This document shows positions 50,731 to 59,273 of a stretch of 64,000 bases of DNA, one piece after another. The stretch is from GCA-2705995 sp048267965 (GTDB lineage: Bacteria > Bacteroidota > Bacteroidia > Flavobacteriales_G > Salibacteraceae), in assembly GCA_048267965.1 (NCBI GenBank), contig JBLWWK010000001.1:186001-250000 (forward strand), in the 5' to 3' direction. The stretch's first letter is position 1, and the number at the start of each line of letters is the position of its first letter. Both the position numbers and the translations under genes were made by a program. The notes beneath the pieces were generated by a model. That model ran no database searches. It was not told where the DNA came from and saw only the letters and a list, made by a program, of their open reading frames with translations.

Positions 50731-52815
50731 TTATTTGATAATTAAAAATTTTCCTTTGCTAATGTCTCCAGTCTTTTTGTCTTCTACTGCAAACAGGTAC
50801 ATACCTCTTGAGATAATTTGACTTTCTTGAGAAAGTAAATCCCAGGCATGAATACCTCCAGAGAAAACATTCTGATCTGGATTTTCAGCTCCAAATGTTT
50901 GGAACCAACGAATATCACTACCGTTGTAATTGGCATCGTGTTCTATAACATCGATTAAATCACCTGCTGGTGTGAAGATTCGAATAGTACATTCTTCAGG
51001 TAAGTTAGCGAAATAGATTTTTCTACTTTCTTCTTGGAAATTACTTTGACCTTCCCAAGCGGCTCCTGAATAGTAGGGATTTGGATAAACGAAAGGTTCG
51101 TTTTCTTTTATGTTTTTGTTAGGAGGTGTGCCCGTGAAAACTCTTTTTAAGTTAACAGAAGGAGCACTTTCTAGCGATTCTAAGTTGTTTTCTGGCTCGC
51201 CACGATCAAAAGAAGTAACCGCCACTGCGTATTGCCAACCGGGTTGCACATCGTTGATGGTGTACTTATAATGGTATTGAGTAGTGTCTCCGCTGAACAT
51301 TTTTGGCGCATCTAGCTCAACGCTGTTAAAACCGATATCGAAAAACTCTCCGTTATTATCGATGTCGTACTCCGCAATTTTGAAAAGCTCTTCTTGAAAA
51401 TCTAAATCAGAAGTACCAATTACATCAAACCCTAATTTAGAAAGGTATACACGATATCCTTCAAAATCTTTTTCGAGAGAGATAGGATCCACTGAGTTTT
51501 CAGCGTTGTTAGACCAATAAATTTCGATGCTATCGTCTTTAGCAACCACTCGTGTTCTTGGAATATCTGGAGGAGAAGGAAGAATAAAGCGAGTAATTTC
51601 TCCATCTCCATCTAAATCTTCGCCTGCATCTAGAATACCGTTACCGTTGGTGTCTTCTCCTAAATAAGCAGTTTGAGCCCACTCTACATTTCTGTAAAAG
51701 TTTTCGCGCTGCTCAGGTGTGTTGTCGCTGTTTGGGTTTCCATCTTCTACTTTTTCACCCATTACGTAGGCAAACGCAATGTTAATAGTATCTCCACTTT
51801 CGAAGTTGTAAAAGGGTCCTACACTGATTAAATCTGAGCGGTTACCAGGATCTGAAATATCGTCTTGAAAAGTGTCCCATTGGCTAAGATGGTTAAGGCC
51901 ATTGGTCATTTTTATAAAGCGAGCATTCTCTGTAGTTGGGAAAGCTAAGGTAGCAGAGCCTGAATTAAACTGCCATGCATTGTAATGCGATCTAAATCCT
52001 GCAATGTTTTCTGGAGTATAGAAATCGCCTTTATAATCGGCTCCTAAATATTTCTGGCCAATGTAGCTTTCGGTAAAACCGATATCACCCGCCACATCAT
52101 ACGCATACGCTAAATGCAAAGTATCGTCATAAGCGTTAGCGCCTTGTGAATAGAATGCAGACCCACCGGTTCCTGCAGGAGTAACGTTTACGTTTCTTAC
52201 TACGGTGTTCGACCAAAGGCCCACATAGATAGAATCGTAAGTGTTGGGAGAATAGTTTACAATTTCGAAGTTGACAATCACAAAGAAATCACTGAAAGCA
52301 TAGTTCCAGTTATAAGTTTCCATGTGAATACCAATGTTTAATGGGTCGTTGTGGTTGTCGATTACCGTACTGGTTCCGGGTACAACCACGTTGCTATCAG
52401 AAAAATCAGCTACAAAATCTTGGTGAGAAACTGCGTTGATATTGTAAAAAGGACTATCGAATAACGTTGAACGTTCTTGTAATGTAGCGCCTACAGGAGC
52501 TGTCATCTCAAAACCGTCTCCACCCGTAGAATATCCAGAAGGTGCATCATAAGCAGCAGTTGAAACTTGGTCAGGACTGGCTCCTACCCAAATACCTGAT
52601 TCGAACAAATGCTCGATTCCTGAACCGCTCGGGTACTCACAAGAAGGAGTTCCAGAGCCATCTCGGTAACCTCTAAAGGCGTTGCCAAAGGTTCCTACAT
52701 TGGTAACATTTAATCGTACGCGAGAGGTAGAGGTGAGTTTTTCGTCAAACGATTGTGACTGAACTACATTACCAATACCTGCTAAAATCAGTAGGCTAAA
52801 TATCTTTTTAAACAT
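50731..52815 (-). CDS. T9SS-type secreted protein of unknown function
   Basis: A 694-aa protein from the ATG at 52815, which starts a signal peptide (MFKKIFSLLILAGIGNVVQS). The N-terminal half is beta-rich with many Tyr, Asn and Asp (SGIWVGASPDQVSTAAYD; LGADYKGDFYTPENIAG). A calcium-binding EF-hand-like stretch is present (DTNGNGILDAGEDLDGDGE near residue 385), then an Fn3-like domain and a C-terminal sorting-type domain (FVYPNPYYSGAAWEG; GMYLFAVEDKKTGD). Its function is unknown. It is eight bases before the OB-fold gene. Confidence 0.83.
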   Translation of the reverse strand: MFKKIFSLLILAGIGNVVQSQSFDEKLTSTSRVRLNVTNVGTFGNAFRGYRDGSGTPSCEYPSGSGIEHLFESGIWVGASPDQVSTAAYDAPSGYSTGGDGFEMTAPVGATLQERSTLFDSPFYNINAVSHQDFVADFSDSNVVVPGTSTVIDNHNDPLNIGIHMETYNWNYAFSDFFVIVNFEIVNYSPNTYDSIYVGLWSNTVVRNVNVTPAGTGGSAFYSQGANAYDDTLHLAYAYDVAGDIGFTESYIGQKYLGADYKGDFYTPENIAGFRSHYNAWQFNSGSATLAFPTTENARFIKMTNGLNHLSQWDTFQDDISDPGNRSDLISVGPFYNFESGDTINIAFAYVMGEKVEDGNPNSDNTPEQRENFYRNVEWAQTAYLGEDTNGNGILDAGEDLDGDGEITRFILPSPPDIPRTRVVAKDDSIEIYWSNNAENSVDPISLEKDFEGYRVYLSKLGFDVIGTSDLDFQEELFKIAEYDIDNNGEFFDIGFNSVELDAPKMFSGDTTQYHYKYTINDVQPGWQYAVAVTSFDRGEPENNLESLESAPSVNLKRVFTGTPPNKNIKENEPFVYPNPYYSGAAWEGQSNFQEESRKIYFANLPEECTIRIFTPAGDLIDVIEHDANYNGSDIRWFQTFGAENPDQNVFSGGIHAWDLLSQESQIISRGMYLFAVEDKKTGDISKGKFLIIK

Positions 52816-52861
52816 TGGCGCAAAATTACCTGTGTGTAATCGATTGTTTATTAGCAAAAGG

Positions 52862-54142
52862 TTAAATTATAACCAGTTTAATGGGAGTTATACGTGTACC
52901 GGGAAAACGCAGAAAATAGATGCCCGGTTTGCATGAGTTTTTGATTTCTACTCTATTTCTACCTGAAGGGATGGTGATGGTTTCTACAAATTTCCCGCTT
53001 AAATCGAGTAAATCTGCCTGAACAGATGAGTTTAAGCTGTTTTGAGTTCTTAAGGTAAAGTCTTGAATTGGGTTTACCACTTTAACCGATTTGGTTTGTG
53101 TAACCTCAATTACATTATTGGGTGTGCGATCGGTAGCATTTAACGTAATTACTACTGGTAGGTGATCGCTTAAGTTATAAAGGGCTTCGGCAATATCTAG
53201 TGGTACAGAAGCATTGGTAGGCGTTAATAGATTCGAATTAAACCGATTTCCATCATTTCCGATAACTCTGTAAGAAAAAGCATCATATTCTAAGAAACTC
53301 GCATTGGTTTCTAATTGATTATTAATCAGAATGAAATCGAATCGGTCATCCATTCCGCCACCAGAAAAACAAGGATGACTAGCGGTGTGTGTACTTTGTG
53401 TATGAACCAATTCAATATTGCCAGCAGCACTGTTGTGCCAATCACCATCAATACCCGTTGGGTCAATAAAGTTATCAGAAGTGTTGCTCGAGTTGGTAAG
53501 ATTTTGGTATGCCTCTTCGTTAGAAGAATAAACGTTTAAATCACCCGCCAATAAGTAATTGGTTAGGTTATTGTTCGCTACATAATCCATTACCGCTTCG
53601 GTAGCCACTGCTCTTTCATTTTCGTTACTTGAGCCTTGCCCCGCTTTTAAGTGCGCAACAAAAGCAGTTAAATAAGTAGTGTCTGCACCTGCAGCAAGTT
53701 GTGGATCTAAATAATAGAAAGTGTAAACATCGATTAAACGAACTAAATTTTGGTTGCTTACTCCTTTTTCAATGGCATCGTGGCCAACGTAACCTAACTT
53801 TTCAGTGTTGTAAAAAGCGTGGTTTACCAAGCTAGCATTAGAAGCGAAAGTGGTAAACTGGTATTTTGTTACTCCATTTGTGTTGAGCGCATCGTCTCGT
53901 AAGTCGATAATATTGTTCGATTGAGAACCTATTTCTTGAAAAAGAATTAAATCTGGGTCAATATACTTGACAATCTTGTTAAGATTTGCTTCTTTTACGT
54001 CCGGATCGTTATTCGCGAAATTACAGCTGCCCAAAGTAGATTGGTAAAGCATTAAATTGTAACTCATTACCTTGATTTCTGTTTGTGCAACACCCGCAGA
54101 AAACAGCAGGATAAAGAGGCTTATCGAAAGTATAAAGCGCAT
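52862..54142 (-). CDS. T9SS-secreted endonuclease/exonuclease/phosphatase (DNase I-fold) protein
   Basis: A 426-aa protein with signal peptide MRFILSISLFILLFSAGVAQ. Catalytic features of the DNase I/EEP fold are visible: VMSYNLMLYQ near residue 26, ILFQEIGSQ (metal-binding Glu), LLAGDLNVY near 195, FDFILINNQ and LSDHLPVVITLN near 325. The C-terminus is a T9SS-type sorting domain (LDLSGKFVETITIP; CKPGIYFLRF). It probably cleaves nucleic acid or a phosphoester at or outside the cell surface. It is the first gene of the T9SS row. Confidence 0.9.
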   Translation of the reverse strand: MRFILSISLFILLFSAGVAQTEIKVMSYNLMLYQSTLGSCNFANNDPDVKEANLNKIVKYIDPDLILFQEIGSQSNNIIDLRDDALNTNGVTKYQFTTFASNASLVNHAFYNTEKLGYVGHDAIEKGVSNQNLVRLIDVYTFYYLDPQLAAGADTTYLTAFVAHLKAGQGSSNENERAVATEAVMDYVANNNLTNYLLAGDLNVYSSNEEAYQNLTNSSNTSDNFIDPTGIDGDWHNSAAGNIELVHTQSTHTASHPCFSGGGMDDRFDFILINNQLETNASFLEYDAFSYRVIGNDGNRFNSNLLTPTNASVPLDIAEALYNLSDHLPVVITLNATDRTPNNVIEVTQTKSVKVVNPIQDFTLRTQNSLNSSVQADLLDLSGKFVETITIPSGRNRVEIKNSCKPGIYFLRFPGTRITPIKLVII

Positions 54143-54187
54143 TCGTCCAAAATTTGACGCGAAAGTAACTCCATTTTTTCAAGTAGT

Positions 54188-54211
54188 CGATTTCAGTATG
54201 TTATGAAATCG
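54188..54211. promoter_or_regulatory. Perfect inverted repeat in a divergent intergenic region
   Basis: CGATTTCA, eight-base spacer, TGAAATCG. The 24-base site lies between the secreted nuclease gene and the polyprenol glycosyltransferase gene, where a shared operator would be expected. There is no T run, so it is not a terminator. Confidence 0.35.
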
Positions 54212-54296
54212 TTTCCTCTTAAACGTTATTTTATCTTAAATAGAGTCAGCAAAGAATTCTGAGTGCCTTATCTTCGTCCACTTAGATTAGAAAGGC

Positions 54297-55043
54297 GTGT
54301 CAGAAAATTTAGTAATAATCCCCACATACAACGAGATCGAAAACATCGAAAAGATGATTCGAACTGTTTTTGGTCTTCCCAAAGAATTCCACATTCTAAT
54401 TGTAGACGATGGCTCTCCTGATGGAACCGCAGACGTTGTAAAAAGGCTGCAACAACAATACAGTTTGCAACTACACCTTTTAGAAAGAAAAGGAAAGCAG
54501 GGGTTAGGAACCGCTTACATAGCTGGTTTCAAATGGGCATTAGAAAGAGAGTATCAATACATTTTCGAAATGGATTGCGATTTTTCTCATAATCCGAAAG
54601 ACCTTGTTGAGTTACATAAAGCGTGTGCAGAAAATGGGGCAGATGTAGCGGTAGGATCCCGATATATCTCCGGAGTGAATGTTGTGAACTGGCCTATGAG
54701 TAGGGTTTTAATGAGCTATTTTGCTTCTGTATATGTAAGAAGGGTGTTAGGAGTATCTATTCGAGATACAACAGCTGGTTTTAAATGCTACCGAAGAAAA
54801 GTGTTACAAACCATTCGCCTCGATAAAATCAAGTTTAAAGGATACGCCTTTCAAATTGAGATGAAATTCACAGCTCACCAGCTGAATTTTAATATAGTGG
54901 AAGTTCCTATCATTTTTACCGATCGAAGAGAAGGGGAGTCTAAAATGAGTAGTAAAATATTCAAAGAAGCCTTTCTCGGGGTAATTGAAATGAAAATTAA
55001 AAGTCTATTTAGTAAACCCAAGTCGAATGTCGTTACTGATTAA
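54297..55043 (+). CDS. Polyprenol monophosphate mannosyl/glucosyl transferase (GT2)
   Basis: Transfers a sugar from a nucleotide donor to polyprenyl phosphate on the inner membrane. The 248-aa protein has the GT2 nucleotide loop (IIPTYNEIENIEKM), the DDGSPDGT motif near residue 38, the metal-binding EMDCDFSHNP near 97, and DTTAGFKCYRR near 160 as in dolichol-phosphate mannose synthases. It lacks C-terminal TM segments. It starts with GTG and its 3' end overlaps dihydroorotase by 17 bases. Confidence 0.92.
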   Translation: MSENLVIIPTYNEIENIEKMIRTVFGLPKEFHILIVDDGSPDGTADVVKRLQQQYSLQLHLLERKGKQGLGTAYIAGFKWALEREYQYIFEMDCDFSHNPKDLVELHKACAENGADVAVGSRYISGVNVVNWPMSRVLMSYFASVYVRRVLGVSIRDTTAGFKCYRRKVLQTIRLDKIKFKGYAFQIEMKFTAHQLNFNIVEVPIIFTDRREGESKMSSKIFKEAFLGVIEMKIKSLFSKPKSNVVTD

Positions 55044-56391
55044 AAACGCTTTTGTAGTTAACGAAGGCAACACCTTTAAAGGTGGAGTACTTATTAAAGA
55101 TGGTAAAATTGCTCAAGTTTTCGAAGGATCGCCATCCATCACTGCCGAAGAAATAATCGATGCGAACGAACAATACTTGCTCCCCGGAATTATTGACGAT
55201 CAAGTTCACTTTAGAGATCCGGGTCTTACACATAAAGGCGATTTATATACAGAACCAAAAGCAGCGGTAGCTGGCGGTGTTACTTCATTTATGGAAATGC
55301 CCAATACCCAGCCGGGCGCTGTAACAAAAGAATTGCTTGAAGCTAAATATACGCGTGCATCTGAAGTTTCGCTAGCGAATTATTCTTTCTACATGGGAAC
55401 CACTAACGACAACTACCAAGAAGTGGCTTCGTTAGATTACAACCAAATTTGTGGAGTAAAAATATTTATGGGCTCAAGCACCGGAAACATGCTGGTAGAT
55501 AGCATTAAGGCGCTAGAGAAATTGTTTTGCAAAACACGAGTAATTATTGCTACGCATTGCGAAGACGACCCTATGATTGCTGAAAACTTAGCCAAGTTTA
55601 AAGCCGAATATGGAGACGACATTCCCGTAAAATACCATCCAGAAATTAGATCGCGAGAAGCGTGTTACGCTTCATCGAGCAAAGCCATAGAAATGGCCAA
55701 AAAATGCGATACGCGTTTGCATGTGTTGCACATTTCTACTCAAGAAGAACTGGAGTTGTTTAGAAACGACATTCCGCATACAGAGAAAAGAATTACTGCC
55801 GAAGCTTGTGTTCATCACATGTGGTTTTCAGACGAAGACTACGATGAAAAAGGAACCCTCATTAAATGGAATCCTGCGGTAAAAACGAAAGCCGATCGCG
55901 ATGCCATTTTTCAAGCCGTATTAGACGATCGAATCGATGTGATTGCCACCGATCACGCACCGCACACGTTAGAAGAAAAGCAAAATCCATATACTTCAGC
56001 ACCCAGTGGAGGTCCGTTAATTCAACATTCGCTGGTAGCTATGTTAGAATTGGTACGCAGAGAAAAAATCACCATCGAAAAGGTGATTGAGAAAATGGCG
56101 CACAACGTAGCCGATTTATTCGATTTACAAGAAAGAGGCTACATTCGAGAAGGTTATTTTGCAGATTTAGTATTGGTAGATTTGAACGATCCATGGACGG
56201 TTGCCAAAGAAAATATTCTTTACAAATGTGGTTGGTCGCCTTTCGAAGGAACCACTTTTCATGCTAAAGTGAAGAAAACCTTTGTAAATGGAAACTTGGT
56301 ATACAACGAAGGTGAATTTGATGAATCTGCAAAAGGTATGCGACTCACCTTTGATCGTGGCGTAACCGAAAACCCAGATTGCGAATTATAA
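55027..56391 (+). CDS. pyrC: Dihydroorotase
   Basis: Interconverts carbamoyl-aspartate and dihydroorotate in pyrimidine synthesis. The 454-aa amidohydrolase has the metal-binding HxR motif (DDQVHFRDPGL near residue 60), GGVTSFMEMPNT near 85, HVLHIS near 240, and the catalytic Asp in ATDHAPHT near 315. Its length and type match the class I dihydroorotases of Bacteroidota. It shares 17 bases with the glycosyltransferase gene and is followed one base later by the DUF4296 gene. Confidence 0.94.
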   Translation: MSLLIKNAFVVNEGNTFKGGVLIKDGKIAQVFEGSPSITAEEIIDANEQYLLPGIIDDQVHFRDPGLTHKGDLYTEPKAAVAGGVTSFMEMPNTQPGAVTKELLEAKYTRASEVSLANYSFYMGTTNDNYQEVASLDYNQICGVKIFMGSSTGNMLVDSIKALEKLFCKTRVIIATHCEDDPMIAENLAKFKAEYGDDIPVKYHPEIRSREACYASSSKAIEMAKKCDTRLHVLHISTQEELELFRNDIPHTEKRITAEACVHHMWFSDEDYDEKGTLIKWNPAVKTKADRDAIFQAVLDDRIDVIATDHAPHTLEEKQNPYTSAPSGGPLIQHSLVAMLELVRREKITIEKVIEKMAHNVADLFDLQERGYIREGYFADLVLVDLNDPWTVAKENILYKCGWSPFEGTTFHAKVKKTFVNGNLVYNEGEFDESAKGMRLTFDRGVTENPDCEL

Positions 56392-56392
56392 T

Positions 56393-56827
56393 ATGAAGCG
56401 TTTTTTACCCATACTGATTTTTGCTTTGGCGCTTTCTTTTTTAGGGGGTTGCTCAGGGAATTCTAGCCAAGTTGAAAGACCTGAGAACTTAATTGAGCGA
56501 GAAGAAATGACTCAACTGCTGAAACAAATTCAGTTGGTAGAGGCGAAATATCAACGCAGACTTTTTACGCCCAAAAGCGAAATAAAAGAAAAAGCGTTAG
56601 AGCAATATGCTCACTTGTTGGCAAGCGAGAAGGTAACACTGGAGCAGTTTAAATCTTCGTTTATGTATTACAAGCAGCAACCAGAATTACTGGCAGAAAT
56701 GTTTAACCAAGTAATCGAAGAGTTGAGCAAAGAGCAGGCTGAGCAACAAAAAATTCTAAAGCAAGAAGTAGAAGAAGCTAAATCAACTACTCTTCTTCCT
56801 GATTCTGCTGCTGTTTTAGAAAAATAG
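56393..56827 (+). CDS. DUF4296 lipoprotein
   Basis: A 144-aa lipoprotein (MKRFLPILIFALALSFLGGC, lipobox LGGC) with a helical body (MTQLLKQIQLVEAKYQRRL; FKSSFMYYKQQPELLAEMF) matching the DUF4296 family of Bacteroidota. Its role is unknown. Its 3' end overlaps the convergent epimerase gene by 41 bases, so its last 13 or so codons are shared with the complementary strand. Confidence 0.87.
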   Translation: MKRFLPILIFALALSFLGGCSGNSSQVERPENLIEREEMTQLLKQIQLVEAKYQRRLFTPKSEIKEKALEQYAHLLASEKVTLEQFKSSFMYYKQQPELLAEMFNQVIEELSKEQAEQQKILKQEVEEAKSTTLLPDSAAVLEK

Positions 56828-57809
56828 CACTCGTATGAGCAATGCTTTCACTAATAGGCGTGAACTTAAAACCGAGAGCATCTTTTATTTTCTGGGCAGA
56901 ATATTCGGTAACTTCTTGAGCATTACGAGCCGTTTCTTTGGTAATCATGGGAGCTTTACCTGTTATTTTATGCTTGATCCATTCGGCACGCCAGGCGATT
57001 TGAGCTAGAAAAGGAGAGGCAAAAACAGATGGGCGAGGTTTTTTCAAAGAATCGGCTAAAAGATTGAAAAAAGATCGAAAAGGCATGTTTTCACCAATCA
57101 TAAGAAAACGTTCTTGCTTAATGTCGCTTTCCATCAGTTGTATTAAACCTTTGGCAACGTCTCTTACGTCTACAAAAGCATTGGCGCCATTCGAATAATA
57201 CTTTAAGCCTTCCCAAACTGAAGAAAACAAATTGGTGCTGCTCTTTCCCCAATTTCCGGGGCCTACAATAATGCAAGGGTTAACCATTACAGCATCTAAA
57301 CCTTCTTCTGTTCCGCGCCAAACTTCACGCTCAGCATAATGTTTGCTAATGCCGTATACAGAATTTTTAGCACCGTCTTTCCATTCGGTTTTTTCGGTAA
57401 CAATGGCGTTGTTTTCTCCTTTGCCAATAGCCGCTGTAGAACTCATGTAGCCTAGTTTTTTTACACCGGCTTGTAAAGCTGCATTCACTACATTTTCGGT
57501 TCCTACAATGTTATTTTCGAAAAGAATTTCTTTTTCGCCTGGCACAAAAGAAACCATGGCCGCACAATGAAAAAGCCAATCGCACCCTTCGAAAGCTTCT
57601 TCGAGTTGAAAAACATCGGTAAGTGATAATTCAACCCATTCAATTTGATCGAGTTGCTCTGCCGAAATATTGTAAAACGGGGCTAAATCGTACAGGGTTT
57701 TAATATTGCTCGTATCTCTACGAGAGGCTCTTATCGAGTACCCTTTTTTGATTAAATCGAAGATTATGTGTGATCCTACCAGACCTGTACCACCGGTGAC
57801 AAATACCAT
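56787..57809 (-). CDS. NAD-dependent epimerase/dehydratase (dihydroflavonol reductase-like)
   Basis: Extended SDR of 340 aa with the cofactor loop FVTGGTGLVGSHI at residues 3-15, Ser in GYMSSTAAIG and the catalytic YxxxK in VYGISKHYAERE near 170, plus VNPCIIVGPGNWG near 200. The substrate is unknown. It is divergent from tyrS and convergent with DUF4296. A TACTTTTG promoter element lies 16 bases upstream. Confidence 0.9.
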   Translation of the reverse strand: MVFVTGGTGLVGSHIIFDLIKKGYSIRASRRDTSNIKTLYDLAPFYNISAEQLDQIEWVELSLTDVFQLEEAFEGCDWLFHCAAMVSFVPGEKEILFENNIVGTENVVNAALQAGVKKLGYMSSTAAIGKGENNAIVTEKTEWKDGAKNSVYGISKHYAEREVWRGTEEGLDAVMVNPCIIVGPGNWGKSSTNLFSSVWEGLKYYSNGANAFVDVRDVAKGLIQLMESDIKQERFLMIGENMPFRSFFNLLADSLKKPRPSVFASPFLAQIAWRAEWIKHKITGKAPMITKETARNAQEVTEYSAQKIKDALGFKFTPISESIAHTSAIFLKQQQNQEEE

Positions 57810-57825
57810 AGTTAAAAGTTGACTT

Positions 57826-57833
57826 CAAAAGTA
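57826..57833 (-). promoter_or_regulatory. -7 promoter element for the epimerase gene
   Basis: The minus strand reads TACTTTTG, an exact match, 16 bases before the ATG at 57809. Confidence 0.4.
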
Positions 57834-57883
57834 TGAATTAACGCGGGTTGGTAAAGATAGTTTCATGGTTCGATTTGGCCGTC

Positions 57884-57891
57884 TATCTTTG
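57884..57891 (+). promoter_or_regulatory. -7 promoter element for tyrS, deciding its start
   Basis: TATCTTTG, an exact TAnnTTTG match, with TTTC at 57861-57864 nineteen bases upstream. It lies inside the longest tyrS frame (which begins at 57865), so translation must begin downstream, at 57907 or 57913. Confidence 0.5.
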
Positions 57892-57912
57892 TCGCAAATT
57901 CAAACAATGCAC

Positions 57913-59184
57913 ATGAAAGATTTTGTAGAAGAACTCACCTGGAGAGGAATGGTTCACGATATAATGCCAGGAGCCCAAGAAGAACTGAATAAAGGCGTAA
58001 CCAGTGCATATATTGGCTTTGACCCTACGGCAGATTCGTTGCATGTTGGTCACCTTGTGCAAATTATGACCTTAAGACATTTACAACGATGCGGGCATAA
58101 ACCGTATGCTTTGGTAGGTGGCGCTACGGGTATGGTGGGTGATCCTTCAGGAAAATCAGCAGAAAGAAATTTATTAGACGAAGAAAGTTTACTGCACAAC
58201 CAAAAGTGTGTAGAAGCTCAGCTGCGTAAATTTTTAGATTTCGAAGGCGAAAATGCCGCTGAGATGGTCAATAACTACGATTGGTTTAAAGAGTTTTCTT
58301 TCCTTGATTTTATTCGCGATGTGGGAAAACACATCACCATTAATTACATGATGTCGAAAGACTCTGTACAAAAACGACTAGAAACCGGTTTATCTTTCAC
58401 CGAGTTTTCTTACCAATTGGTGCAGGGCTACGATTTTTACTGGCTTTGGAAAAATAAAGGAGTAAAACTGCAATTGGGTGGTTCAGATCAATGGGGAAAT
58501 ATTGTAACAGGAACCGAGTTAATTCGCAGAAAAGAATCGGGAACTGCGTTTGCCATTACTACTCCGTTATTAACCAAGGCAGACGGAACCAAATTTGGGA
58601 AGTCTGAAGGCGGAAATGTTTGGTTAGATCCAGAAAGAACATCGCCTTACCAATTTTACCAATACTGGTTAAATGCTTCAGACGAAGATGTTACCAAGTT
58701 TATTAAAGTGTTTAGTGAGAAAGATCAAGCAACGCTCGAAAACTTGATAAAAGAACATCAAGAAGCGCCACATACGCGCATTTTGCAGAAGGCATTAGCA
58801 GAAGAATTAACGATTCGCGTTCATTCAGAAGAGGAGTTAGAATCGGCCAAAAAGGCTTCGGCTATTTTGTTTGGCAAGTCTACTAAAGAAGATTTGCAGA
58901 GCTTAAACGAAAAAACATTTTTACAAGTTTTCGATGGAGTTCCACAAGCAGAAGTGGCTAAAAACGAATTGCTTAATGCAGAAGCGGTAGATGTTTTTGT
59001 GCAGCACGCTGGTTTTCTTTCATCGAACGGTGAAGCGCGCAGAGACTTAAAAGCCAATAGTTTATCGGTAAACAAAGAGAAAATTAAAGACACTTTTACC
59101 GTTAGCGAAAGTGATTTGCTAGCTGGCCAATACTTGTTATTACAAAAAGGAAAGCGCAATTACTTTATTGTAAAAGCCGTTTAA
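57913..59184 (+). CDS. tyrS: Tyrosyl-tRNA synthetase
   Basis: Charges tRNA-Tyr. From the ATG at 57913 the protein is 423 aa and starts MKDFVEELTWRG, as family members do. The class I HIGH motif appears as DSLHVGHLVQ near residue 42, tyrosine-binding YQLVQGYDFYWL near 170, the KMSKS-type loop as TKFGKSEGG near 230, and an S4-like tRNA-binding domain at the C-terminus (ANSLSVNKEKIKD). A promoter element at 57884 excludes the longer frame. A terminator follows. Confidence 0.97.
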   Translation: MKDFVEELTWRGMVHDIMPGAQEELNKGVTSAYIGFDPTADSLHVGHLVQIMTLRHLQRCGHKPYALVGGATGMVGDPSGKSAERNLLDEESLLHNQKCVEAQLRKFLDFEGENAAEMVNNYDWFKEFSFLDFIRDVGKHITINYMMSKDSVQKRLETGLSFTEFSYQLVQGYDFYWLWKNKGVKLQLGGSDQWGNIVTGTELIRRKESGTAFAITTPLLTKADGTKFGKSEGGNVWLDPERTSPYQFYQYWLNASDEDVTKFIKVFSEKDQATLENLIKEHQEAPHTRILQKALAEELTIRVHSEEELESAKKASAILFGKSTKEDLQSLNEKTFLQVFDGVPQAEVAKNELLNAEAVDVFVQHAGFLSSNGEARRDLKANSLSVNKEKIKDTFTVSESDLLAGQYLLLQKGKRNYFIVKAV

Positions 59185-59204
59185 AACTGTTTTCTAAAAC
59201 CTAT

Positions 59205-59234
59205 AAAGAGCTGCTTTTTCAAGTGGCTCTTTTT
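59205..59234 (+). terminator. Intrinsic terminator after tyrS
   Basis: AAAGAGC pairs with GCTCTTT (with an inner CTT/AAG stem) and is followed by T. It also shows that the next gene does not start at the ATG-like frame at 59223. Confidence 0.7.
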
Positions 59235-59273
59235 GTAACCATTTCAATCAATAAATCAATAATTCATCTTTTT

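Noticed and set aside
56787..56827. 41-base convergent overlap as a sign of misannotation
   Set aside because: Both proteins keep family-typical ends (DUF4296 length and SDR C-terminus), so the overlap seems real and of little consequence.
982..57506. The nine-base word as a KOPS- or Chi-like polar signal
   Set aside because: Orientation is 20 versus 13 with no clear switch along the window, and coding-strand bias explains part of it. Polar signals would be strongly skewed on one replichore. A genome-wide count is still needed.
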